Program-made: the position numbers and the translations under genes
The notes under the pieces: generated by a model
Database searches by the model: none
Told to the model about the DNA's origin: nothing
What the model saw: the letters and a program-made list of their open reading frames with translations, nothing else
Assembly: GCA_022813625.1 (NCBI GenBank)
Contig: JAKLMB010000015.1
Span: 372,001-436,000 of the forward strand
Direction: 5' to 3'
Length of the DNA stretch: 64,000 nucleotides
Origin: Aaosphaeria pasadenensis
Lineage: Eukaryota > Ascomycota > Dothideomycetes > Pleosporales
In this document: one piece after another, positions 55,147 through 64,000 of the stretch
How the letters are laid out: every line of letters starts with the position of its first letter
Numbering within the stretch: position 1 is the stretch's first letter

Positions 55147-56734
55147 AATTACGCGGTGAATGCGTGGAGACGTGGAGGCGTGAAGGCGTTGAGAGACGTA
55201 TAGTCGTGGTGGAATTCGGTGACGATGGTTCAATTCGCAGAAGTGCCGTGTCACAGAGAGAAGATGTGACGTCGACTTAGTTGGCTTGGCAAGAGGTCTT
55301 AGCGTCTACTAGCGCCGCCCAAAAGCACATCCCATTTGTTCATCCTGGTCGTCTCGGAACATCCACAACTCCGTCAGACCAGTACTCCCGACCTTGTACA
55401 CCCGAACTTTGTGCTTCCATTGTATGCAGTACCTCGACGGAGTATAGAGCACCGTTCTGGATGTGAGCATTTCGTCGTCAAGCCTGTGCGATGTTCTGTC
55501 TTGCCGTTTTCTTCGCATCGAGCGCATCTACGGAGTATTCCGCATTGCTTCAACGGAAGCTCCCTACTATGCATGCAACTGTGCAGACAGCGGTCGAAGA
55601 GGCTGCATATGATTGCATTTTCAGCACCTCATTCGTAGACCTGTCTTACACATATGCTAACTTCGTTCAGTTAGAGAATGTTTCCAGGAGAGAGATGGCC
55701 GAGTACCAAGTACTGTTCCCTGTCAAGTGATACGCTACACAATACACACCACTGTACTCGCGATATCTGGAATTTTTTCTTTTCGCCACGGCACGTCCAA
55801 CTCCCACCATTGATGATGAGCGTTGCAGGTTTAAGAAAACATCACACCGACACCAACTGCTACTCTGCCATCTCATTGGTAGTGTAAACAGTAGCGCCGT
55901 TTGCCCAGGCCTTTCGTTCTCTAACCATCATCTTGCTCTATTCATTAGTCCTATTGCTTTCGTGCAGAACGCCATCCTTCTCCGATATCATGTGAAAGGT
56001 TAGACCATGCCTACCTATCATACACGGTACCTAGCGTCCATTCCTCAAGACCCGGAATTTTCTTGTCACCGGTTCAGTACCATGGTTGGTCTCTATGTGC
56101 ATCCAGCTATTGTCTAGTGACTAGATCGTCAACAACCACAGATCTTCACGATGCAACGTTTGTCTAACCTATTCCCGTACCAATTCCCGTTGGAAAACCA
56201 ATAGACTGGATTGGTACGACTCGCACGCGACGCAGCAGGCCGATACTATCTCTATCAGTTCTTGTTGTTCCGCTAGCACTCGACCTTCATTGAATCCAAC
56301 TTCTTGAGTTTCCATCCATCTAATACATCAATTTCATTGTACGAATCCCCATTCTACTCCAAACCGAGTGTGCTAGGGAAGTGTCCACAAGAGCTTCCAA
56401 CAGTTCCTTGATCATTCCATTTTCATGTAATGAAACTTCATAATCCCATGATTCCCAGCAAAACAAGCAACATGAAGAAAAACTTTTGAACCCGTGGAAG
56501 TTTCGTGTAACAGTTGTTAGCTGGCCATGTGGATCTTAAGCGCTCTTGTGCCTAAGAGCTCTCCCGGCTCCCGGGATAGCTTCATGTTGGGGAATAGGTT
56601 GCGACACCCAACCCTGTACTTGCAGGCCCCTATGGCGCCTGTATAAGGCAGGTCGACACCCTCCTTCGTTCACTCACCGATCTGACCTTCCAATCCCTCT
56701 ACGACTCTGTCCATAAAGGGAACCATTGAAAGTC
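55147..56734. other. Intergenic, 1.6 kb
   Basis: Divergent promoters of GET2 and the aminomutase gene. TACGGAGTA occurs at 55529-55537, and ACGGAGTA at 55437. A TATA-like TATAAGG at 56642-56648 lies about 90 bp before the aminomutase ATG. No coding signal. Confidence 0.55.
56642..56648 (+). promoter_or_regulatory. TATA-like element of the aminomutase gene
   Basis: TATAAGG about 90 bp before the ATG at 56735, a usual fungal spacing. Confidence 0.5.
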
Positions 56735-58447
56735 ATGTACAGTTTAAGAGCGCTTGGCACAAGACTGCCGGCGGTCGCTTGTTCCAGGCCGACCCCATCC
56801 TTTTTCATTAACTCACATGTTCATACTGCACGGTATCAATGCCGACGGCTTGCTAGCGCTGCAGATTCTGCAACGGGCGATCCTTTCTGGCGTGCTGTGC
56901 CGCAATGGAAGGATGTCAGCAATGCTGAATTCATGAGCTATCGCTGGCAGGTAAGTTGAAGCTTCAGTATCCTGAATAGATCTGGTCTCTAACTTGCCAC
57001 TCGCCAGGTCAGAAACACAATTGGAAATAAGGACAAGCTGGAAACGTTCCTTGGACAAGCCCTCCCAGAAGTTCTTACACCGTCAAAAGACCCTCGTCTA
57101 AGCAAAATCTTGACTAGAGACAAGTTCATCAAGGACGCAATGCTAGGCCTCAAGAATGCCCCAATGGCAATTCGATTAACGCCATATACTCTTAGTAGAG
57201 TCAATTGGAAAAATGCAATTGATGATCCTATCAGGCGCCAATTCATTCCTCTCAATTCATGCTTCGTCGATGATCATGAAAAGCTTACTCTTGATTCTTT
57301 GCATGAAGAATCAGATTCTCGTGAGTGTTGGATTTAGGTACGATCACATGATACATGCTGACCATCGTAAAGCTGTGCCTGGACTCGTTCATCGATATCC
57401 AGATAAAGCTCTGATGCTTGGTATGTCTCCATGCATCATCGCGCGGACTAGCTATTGACTATCTTGTAGCGACCTCGATCTGTCCGACATATTGCCGCTT
57501 CTGCACCAGATCTTACGCTGTTGGAGATGACACAAGTACAGTAGAAAAAAAGCGACAGAAACCCAGTCGCAGGCGGTGGGACGTCATCTACCAGCACCTT
57601 GAGAAAACGCCTCAGATCACTGATGTCGTGGTCTCTGGGGGGGATACGTATCAACTTGAGCCCCACCTCCTAAAGGAAATAGCTTATCGGTAAGGCTTTC
57701 ATACCATAACAGATTGTGACAGTACTGACGGTATAGGTTACTTTCTATTGAACATATTCGACGCGTGCGCTTGGCTTCCAAGGGGCTTGCCGTTCTTCCC
57801 AGCAGAATCATTGATCCGCACGATGACTGGACACAAACTTTGATTGACATCAGCGATGAGGGAAGACGTCTCGGCAAGCATGTTTGCCTCCATACCCATT
57901 TCGATCATCCTGATGAGATCAGCTGGATCACTAAAGCTGCTGCTCGGCGTCTCTTCGAAAACAATGTAGTGGTGCGGAACCAGACTGTTCTACTCAAGGG
58001 AGTCAACGATAGCCCAGAGACTATGGGAAGACTGATTCGAGAACTCTCCGATCTCAATATCTGGCCTGTAAGTGATTTGACCTTGATACTCTTCAGCAAG
58101 AAGAATACGTTCATGCAACAAGGATGTGCAAGTAATCTGTAATACTTACTAATGCTGTATAGTACTATGTCTATCAGTGCGATATGGTCCGTGGTATAGA
58201 GGACCTCCGCACCCCTCTCGGTGTTCTGCTTGATATTGAGCAACAGCTTCGCGGGACCATTGCTGGGTTTGCAATGCCTCAATTCGTGGTAGATCTACCA
58301 GGAGGTGGCGGTAAGCGACTGGCATCTACGTACCGAACGTATGATCAGGAGACCGGCGTTTCCACATTTCAGGCGCCTGGATTGAATGGCGAAAAGGGCC
58401 AAAAACTCTATGAATATTACGACCCCAAGCCAGTCCAGGCTCTTTGA
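56735..58447 (+). CDS. Radical-SAM L-lysine 2,3-aminomutase, predicted mitochondrial
   Basis: Six exons: 56735-56950, 57008-57320, 57373-57420 (48 nt), 57470-57689, 57737-58067 and 58163-58447; 399 codons, 398 aa. The N-terminus (MYSLRALGTRLPAVACSRPT to about residue 45) is Arg/Ser-rich without acids and suits mitochondrial import. The core follows the KamA family: PVPGLVHRYPDKALML, then the [4Fe-4S]-SAM motif Cys197-x3-Cys201-x2-Cys204 in SICPTYCRFCTR, then TDVVVSGGD. Further blocks are HVCLHTHFDHPDEI and LLKGVNDSPETM. The PLP-binding Lys355 sits in PGGGGKR. The enzyme interconverts L-alpha-lysine and L-beta-lysine. Such genes are common in bacteria and patchy in fungi, so transfer from bacteria is plausible. 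It may serve lysine breakdown or beta-lysine supply. Confidence 0.92.
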
Positions 58448-58471
58448 AAGCAACCCTGACCCGCATATCGG

Positions 58472-58657
58472 TCAGAAAGACTTACCTAAACGAGCTTGAA
58501 CAGCATTCAAGTAATCATCATAATAGTCACGGGCGATTTTGAGCGTAGGGCGTTCGTGGTCCACTCGCGAGTAGTCCTTTTTGCCCTCCGGGATTCGACT
58601 GTATATGGTTCTGCCCTTTCGCCTTGCATTTGGGTTTGTTTGGTCCAATGGCGACAT
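58472..58657 (-). other. Possible orphan exon antisense to the aminomutase 3' flank
   Basis: Minus ORF of 61 codons, ATG at 58657, with protein-like composition (TIYSRIPEGKKDYSRVDHER, LKIARDYYDDYLNAVQ). It ends beside GTAAGT, a consensus 5' splice site. No downstream exon could be placed without entering the aminomutase gene on the other strand. It may be a gene remnant or a real small gene. Confidence 0.25.
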
Positions 58658-58945
58658 CGTTCATGGTCATGGGTTTCATGATTGACGTTGGTACTCCAGG
58701 GAAGAAAAATTGATTATTTGGCATCTGCATGGCGACGGCGAAAGAACGACGGGATTTCACAACATTTATGGTCTCGCAGATCTCCATGTCTCCTTCTCTA
58801 CACCATTTTTTAATTCGTCTCATCACATCCAAGCACACAGATCGGCTAATTTTAGCCTTGTCTGGCATGCACTTATTTTTCCTGTTCTGGAAAAGTGCAC
58901 GATACCCATATATGCTGGAAGCGACCAGCATCACAGGGCTCTGCA

Positions 58946-58990
58946 TGGTTTCTTACTCAAAAGCGATCTTTGGTTTCTTACTCAAAAGCG
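58946..58990. repeat. 20-bp perfect direct repeat, 25-bp period
   Basis: TGGTTTCTTACTCAAAAGCG occurs at 58946-58965 and again at 58971-58990 with five bases between. No function apparent. Confidence 0.85.
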
Positions 58991-59736
58991 GTATTTCATT
59001 TTCGTCCTCTTGATTTGGTTTTCCCTTCTATAGTCTCACTGGTGGCGTTGTCCCTTCATCTCAATTACTATAAGTACAATCGGCTTTTAAATTGAATCCC
59101 CCCTCCCAAAATGGCGCTTTTTTATTGATTCAACACGTCGTTGACATTGAGCAGGTACTCCCTTATTGTCCTACATGGATCTGGCGCATGATGCGTCCTA
59201 AGCGCACGGCTGATCTGTGTTTACTGTGTACACGCACGAAGCTCTAACCTCAATGGTCAGAACTGCATCTAACATCAGCTTAATTCATGTCATTCGTCTC
59301 TCGGTTTTCATACCACTCCCATGCAGCATCATATTCTATTAAGGATCGGTCCCATCTCGCCTCGCGAGTCCACAAGCTAATTCTGTTCCAGGGCCAAATC
59401 GCCATTTAGTCACCACCGAAAAGAGTCGAGAAACATCCAAACCCTAAGCGCATACATAGTGTCAAGATGCGATGAGACCAATCCTTGCTAGGAAAATTCC
59501 AGCCACACTTTCATTTCCTCTTAAGCGATAGATCGCCAAGGTGGACCGGTGAATCTCGCAGCTTCCTACCTAATTCGGGTAGAAACTCAAGGCGTGGGAA
59601 GATCGCCGAGACTGAGGCAAAAGCAGGAGAGAAGAGCGGTCCCTAGCGATATACGATGCGACCTTTTGTATAGTGGCGCTTAGAATACCTACCGCACTAT
59701 GTTGGACCCTTTGCTCGATGTGGTCTCATTCAGACA

Positions 59737-59746
59737 TATATATAAG
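59737..59746 (+). promoter_or_regulatory. TATA element with no large ORF downstream
   Basis: TATATATAAG followed by a region without a long ORF. The first ATG (about 59754) opens a short upstream frame, and the 26-codon ORF at 59972 comes next. Confidence 0.4.
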
Positions 59747-59971
59747 GGTAGAATGGTACAGCACGGAGATCTGAACACCTTATCGACATCAGGCCTCCAC
59801 CTTTGAGAACATTTGTCTCAGAAGCGAATTTTGACACTCGAGAAATCAATCCATCACCGGAAGAAAGCCAGGCTCGACGCCAGAATCAGAATAACTCCCG
59901 ACCAAACGTCACCACAGGGGTCAATACATACTGACCAGAACAAAGACCCACCGCACACAATTGGCACAACA

Positions 59972-60052
59972 ATGTCCGACCCAAAGCCAAAGGAGACAGC
60001 AGCAGCTCTTTCGGGTGCCGTGGTCATCATTCCCATGCCAACTGGGACGTGA
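59972..60052 (+). CDS. Candidate 26-aa small protein
   Basis: ATG in context CACAACAATGTCC, protein MSDPKPKETAAALSGAVVII plus PMPTGT. It has a charged N-terminus and a hydrophobic middle. It lies about 225 bp after the TATATATAAG element. No homology recognised. It could equally be a chance frame within a non-coding transcript. Confidence 0.2.
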   Translation: MSDPKPKETAAALSGAVVIIPMPTGT

Positions 60053-60728
60053 GACGAACATCTGTACCAAAAATACCAACACTACCAACGCTATACATTG
60101 TCCAACATAACTGCGAAAACATGCATCGACAAAAGGTTTATGGAAAAGGAAATTACCAGTGGGACGGAACCGTTGTATTGGAGTGACAGAATGCTACCTT
60201 GCGAGAGTATCACGGATTAATAGCGTCTGTTGGACGTTGCAATCGTAGGCGCTTGCAATTCAACAACTGTGCGGTGACACACATAACTACGACTTCCTCT
60301 AAGCCGCACGTCCTCTATGCTGCTTCAGATGGACTTGGAAATGAATTCGATACAATACTTCACTGTACATCAAGATGTTCTCTCACTTCGGGTGAATTTG
60401 TAACACCGGGAGCGATTTTCGCTCAGGTGTGTTTTTCTACATGTTCTTCATGGGGCTTTTCACTATCAGCGATGCCCAAGTCCTCCTTTATTTTGTCCTG
60501 GGCTGAAGCAAGTCTTCCACCACCACAACTTTGCAATTCAACACAATTACCTTTTCCTTTTCTCTGGCATGTTTGAACTTTTCTGTTTACAAATTGCAAT
60601 CGTCATACCCCGCTGGTCCATCTTCATTTCCTGCGCAGTACTCCGTAGAACATTCAACAACTTAAGGACTAAGCAAACCCACCGTACAATTTGTGACCAA
60701 GTGTACCGATCAACCAAGCATTACTGTA

Positions 60729-61615
60729 TCACCTTTCCTTTTTGAACAACTCCCCAACAATGTACGGAATCGTATCCATAGACCCCACCTGTTCAATCTC
60801 CACCCTCTCCCACTCCCCAGCCTCTCTGAGAAACCTCTCCGTATCCCTCTGCAACTCGCACCCGCCCATGAAGAACGACCACCCGAGCAGCGTATACAGC
60901 ATCTGCATCCCCCTCGCAAACGCACTCCTCTGATTCACCACATGCTCGCACACGACCAGCCTCCCCCCTGGCTTCAACAGCTCATACAACCCCTTCACCG
61001 TCTCCCGCGGACGCGGCACGCCGCAGAGCACCCGGACGCTGCATATCTCATCAAACACCTCGCTCCCAGCGGCGCTGTTCTCCGCCGCCCCTCCTCCCGT
61101 CCCGCTCTTGGCCGTCGCAAGCAAACCGTTCTTGTGTAGCGCAGGGATGAGCGATTCCGGTTCCGCGCCGCACAAAAGCGCATGATACTTACCGCCTGCG
61201 AACCCGACCTTCTCCGCGGTGGAGATGAGCTTGGGGTGCAGGTCGGCGGCCGGCTCGGCGCCGTATGCAGCCGTGATGCGGGAGGGCGTGAAGTGTCGAA
61301 GTTGCTCACCGCTGCCTGGGCCGATGTCTAGGACGAGGCCTGAGCAGGTGCTGAGGAGTTTGGTTATCGGACCTGGCATTTCGGTGGACAGTTCTTCCCC
61401 TGTTTAGGAGTGTGTGTTATTGTGGGTTCTATTTTCTTGTTCGTTTGTCTTGAAGGGGTGTATCACGTAGGATGCAGTGGAAAGGGATGGGTGGTGCATG
61501 GGATGGGTTTACCGCAGTGCGACCATAGTCGAGCGAAGCCTTTGAAGCGTAGGTCTGTTACATTGAGGAGCTTCCATGGCTGTAGCTGGACAAAAGAGAC
61601 TTCCAGGATTGTCAT
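60729..61615 (-). CDS. SAM-dependent methyltransferase, class I
   Basis: Two exons, 61513-61615 and 60729-61399 (113-nt intron), 257 aa. A start at 61615 gives MTILEVSFVQLQPWKLLNVT. A further upstream exon cannot be excluded. The N-terminal helix with FARLWSHCGEELSTEMPG precedes the SAM-binding motif I GLVLDIGPGSGEQ. Further class I features are acidic residues after strand 2, EICSVRVLCGVP, and LLKPGGRLVVCEHVVN. The end is PYIVGELFKKER. This matches a fungal family of small methyltransferases related to the UbiE/Methyltransf_11 group. The substrate is unknown. Divergent from the reductase gene 0.9 kb away. Confidence 0.82.
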
Positions 61616-62488
61616 GAATAAATCTGAAGTAGGGTGAGTAGTCTACACTGACGTTCGATATGATGCTAAAGCGTACGGTATAACGAGAGGGTAAGTAGCA
61701 TTGCCGGGAGCAAAAACCCCGGCATGTGGTCTTTCATCCACGAGGATGCCATGATGCAAATGGGATACTTATTGCAGTACTTCTAGGGTGAATTGTGAAG
61801 TTATGAAGGTGTTTGTACGATCATGACATTAGGTAGAGCTGAGGAGGATATTTGAGGCACGACACAAGATATCAGGAAGAGCTGAGAAAGCTCCGAGAAC
61901 GATCCGATGTGGCTTTGAGGGGTCAAGTAGTTCATCCATTTTCTGAATAGTTAATGCTGTCTTCGTCGTGGTTCGTTCTATTACGTCAGGGTTGAGCTGA
62001 GGGGTTGTTTGTATCCTTTCATCTTAGCACCTTCGTATATGCGTGCGCTATCCGAAAAGTCCGAAAAGATCTAATCTTTCTGTTATCAGTGCACAACAAC
62101 ACCGAAGGTGTTAAATCGTATATATGACTTCAATTGTGTAGGCAGTCACGAGTAGGTACTAGATAGCTGATATCTGACTGCCTAGGTACTTGATTAGACC
62201 AGGTCTGTGCTCAAGCTCTGAGTTTCATCGATGATCGACTTCGTATTGTACCACATGCCAAATCGCAGTCGCTCACTCAGCAAATCCATGGACCGCGCGT
62301 TGTCAGGCGTAATTGATCTTCCTACACAGTAATTGATTGACTGTTTAGATTCCCTCAACTCCGAGATCATTCACCTGACGACGACTGTTCCCGAGGCCTT
62401 GTTGTTCATATTGTTGAAAGGGCCTTCTCAACAATCTCATCCCATCTCAATTATCATTCAGACGACTCAATATTTTAACCAGATAGTC
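61616..62488. other. Intergenic, divergent promoter region, 0.9 kb
   Basis: Promoters of the methyltransferase (minus) and the reductase (plus). No coding signal. Confidence 0.6.
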
Positions 62489-63571
62489 ATGGCCTCTACA
62501 CAGAAGAAATATGCATTGGTGACTGGGTAAGTTCATCGAAAGAGGCAAATCTTACAACAATTTTCGTATGGCATTCGGCTATTCCCCCACCCAACATCTT
62601 GCTGCTTGCCGGACATCCTTCGACTAACCCTCTACGTCGTAACAGCTGCACGCCTGGCGGCATTGGCCATTACTTAGCTCTCGAGTTCGCTGCTAAAGGT
62701 ATGTACGATTTCCTGCGAGTGAGATGCTTAAATGAAGGTGGCTTGCAAACCATTGCGCCGAAATACTGACGAGAGGACCTTACCAGGCTATCACGTCCTC
62801 GCCACCGTGCGCGACCCCTCCAAATACCCATCCGCACCACATCCCGAGATCACCTATCTCCCGCTCGAAGTAACCTCTCAGCAAAGCATCAATGCCTTGA
62901 AAGACGAGGTGACGCGGATCACCAACAATCGCCTCGACATCCTATACAATAATGCCGGCCGAAACTACACAGTCCCAGCGACGGACCTCGACATTGACGA
63001 GGTGCGCGATCTGTTCGAAGCGAACGTATACAGCGTGATGGCCATGACGAAAGCCTTCGTCCCGCTTCTGATCGAAGCGAAGGGCACGATCGTGCAGACT
63101 GGCAGTCTCGCGGGAATCCTGCCGTACGTATGGGCGTCCGCGTACAGCGCTTCGAAAGCAGCGCTGCACGCATTCTCTGACACCCTGCGTGTCGAGCTTG
63201 CGCCCCTGGGTGTCCGGGTCGTGAATGTCATTACCGGAGGCGTCACCAGCAATATCGCGAGGGTGCATAGAGAGCTCCCCGCGGATTCGTATTCTCTGCC
63301 TATCAAGGACGACTACGAGAGGCGGTTGACTTTCAGTCAGCAGTTGGGCATGGATACGCAGACGTATGCGAGGAGCTGCGTGAAGCAGGTTATCGCTGGG
63401 GACCACTGGTATGGAAAGCAGAGGACGATTTGGGAGGGTAAGATGAGCTGGATTGTGTGGGGTGTGTGGTTCTTCCTCCCTCGCGCGGTCATGGACATGT
63501 ATTTCACTGCGAAGTTCAGTCTGTGGAAGTTGAAAGGCACGGTGGGAGGCTCGAACAAGAAGACCAACTAG
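62489..63571 (+). CDS. Short-chain dehydrogenase/reductase, Ayr1-like
   Basis: Three exons: 62489-62526 (38 nt), 62646-62698 (53 nt) and 62787-63571; 292 codons, 291 aa. The cofactor motif TGCTPGGIGHYLA is assembled across the first intron. Further SDR features are LYNNAG, QTGSLAG (catalytic Ser) and YSASKAALHAF (Tyr-x3-Lys). A hydrophobic C-terminal segment (WIVWGVWFFLPRAVMDMYF) suggests a membrane anchor. This layout is that of yeast Ayr1, the NADPH-dependent 1-acyl-dihydroxyacetone-phosphate reductase of lipid droplets and ER. Many fungal paralogues have other substrates, so the exact reaction is open. The ATG at 62489 has context GATAGTCATGG. Confidence 0.88.
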
Positions 63572-64000
63572 ATTGTAATATCTTATTGAACGTTCTTCTT
63601 CGAGATACCCTGAACCTCAGCGGCATGTCGTCGGATTTAAGGATCCACGCCGGGGAAAATATAACATTCTTTCTCGCTGCACCTCCATGCCATGTTCTCA
63701 AGGGAGGCCACTCTCCCTTATATACTGCAGACTTGGAGTCCAGTTGCTCTTTTCTTCTACATTATAGACTGCCGCAATAGCCAAAAACATGGACTTTTCC
63801 TCTCGTTCCACTTTGCCACAAGTACTGTGTATGGTGAAGATCTTTCTTAGAATTCTGCGTAGCGCCCTTGCAATGAGAGACTGCCTGGCCCAATGAACGC
63901 CGTGGATATAAATGCAATAGTCCAGCATATCCCAATAATGATTATCATGGCACAAGAAAGGTTGAGGTGATGCAATATAACTACTAATAACATCTCATCG
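63572..64000. other. 3' flank of the reductase gene, to window end
   Basis: A 0.43-kb stretch with only short ORFs. Nothing recognised. Confidence 0.6.

Larger units (their letters stand above)
58448..60728. other. Gene-poor interval, 2.3 kb
   Basis: Contains a 20-bp tandem direct repeat, a possible exon on the minus strand (58472-58657), a TATA element and a 26-codon ORF near 59.97 kb, listed separately. TACTCCGTA occurs at 60639-60647. No full gene seen. Confidence 0.5.

Noticed and set aside
1..64000. tRNA and rRNA genes
   Set aside because: I scanned by eye for box B sequences (GTTCGANNC type) and rRNA-like tracts and saw none convincing; a covariance-model scan would be needed to exclude tRNAs.

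Overview
The window is nuclear DNA from a filamentous ascomycete (Pezizomycotina). The evidence is short GT-AG introns of about 45-110 nt, fungal-type secreted enzymes, a fused CYP505 P450-reductase, and core eukaryotic genes (SNU66/SART-1, GET2, PTH2, two mitochondrial ribosomal proteins). A class such as Dothideomycetes is plausible but not shown by the sequence. No rRNA, tRNA, CRISPR or intact transposon was recognised. Exon limits were placed by hand from splice sites and reading-frame phase, and the exon lengths sum to whole codons in every multi-exon model.

Left part (1-16 kb): a cysteine-rich protein cut by the window edge; two minus-strand major-facilitator transporters (an ACS/Dal5-like anion permease and an Fnx1/Vba-like vacuolar-type transporter); then a plus-strand run of secreted or secretory proteins: an arylsulfotransferase-family protein, a GH35 beta-galactosidase, an M14 carboxypeptidase with propeptide, and a nicotinamidase-like hydrolase with an N-terminal hydrophobic segment and a C-terminal HTEL.

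Middle (16-33 kb): two large proteins of unknown function, a GH30 endoxylanase with XlnR-type and CreA-type sites upstream, then housekeeping genes: SNU66 (tri-snRNP), PTH2 and mitochondrial bL28m, the last two divergent from one 289-bp promoter. A JmjC-like protein with a C-terminal Cys2His2-like motif and a repeat-bearing orphan follow.

Right part (33-64 kb): CYP505 self-sufficient fatty-acid hydroxylase, CE5 acetylxylan esterase/cutinase, a membrane P450, a small basic protein, a GT2 glycosyltransferase with DD and QxxRW motifs, a type I membrane protein, a thioredoxin-like membrane protein, mitochondrial mL61 (three exons, the first only 39 nt), Get2, a mitochondrially targeted radical-SAM lysine 2,3-aminomutase, a SAM methyltransferase and an Ayr1-like reductase.

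The genes do not form one pathway. GH35, GH30 and CE5 share a plant cell-wall theme but are scattered. I see no clear unknown multi-gene system. The strongest leads are the fungal lysine 2,3-aminomutase, the possibly ER-retained nicotinamidase, the JmjC-like protein with an altered metal site, and two strong core promoters without a matching large ORF.
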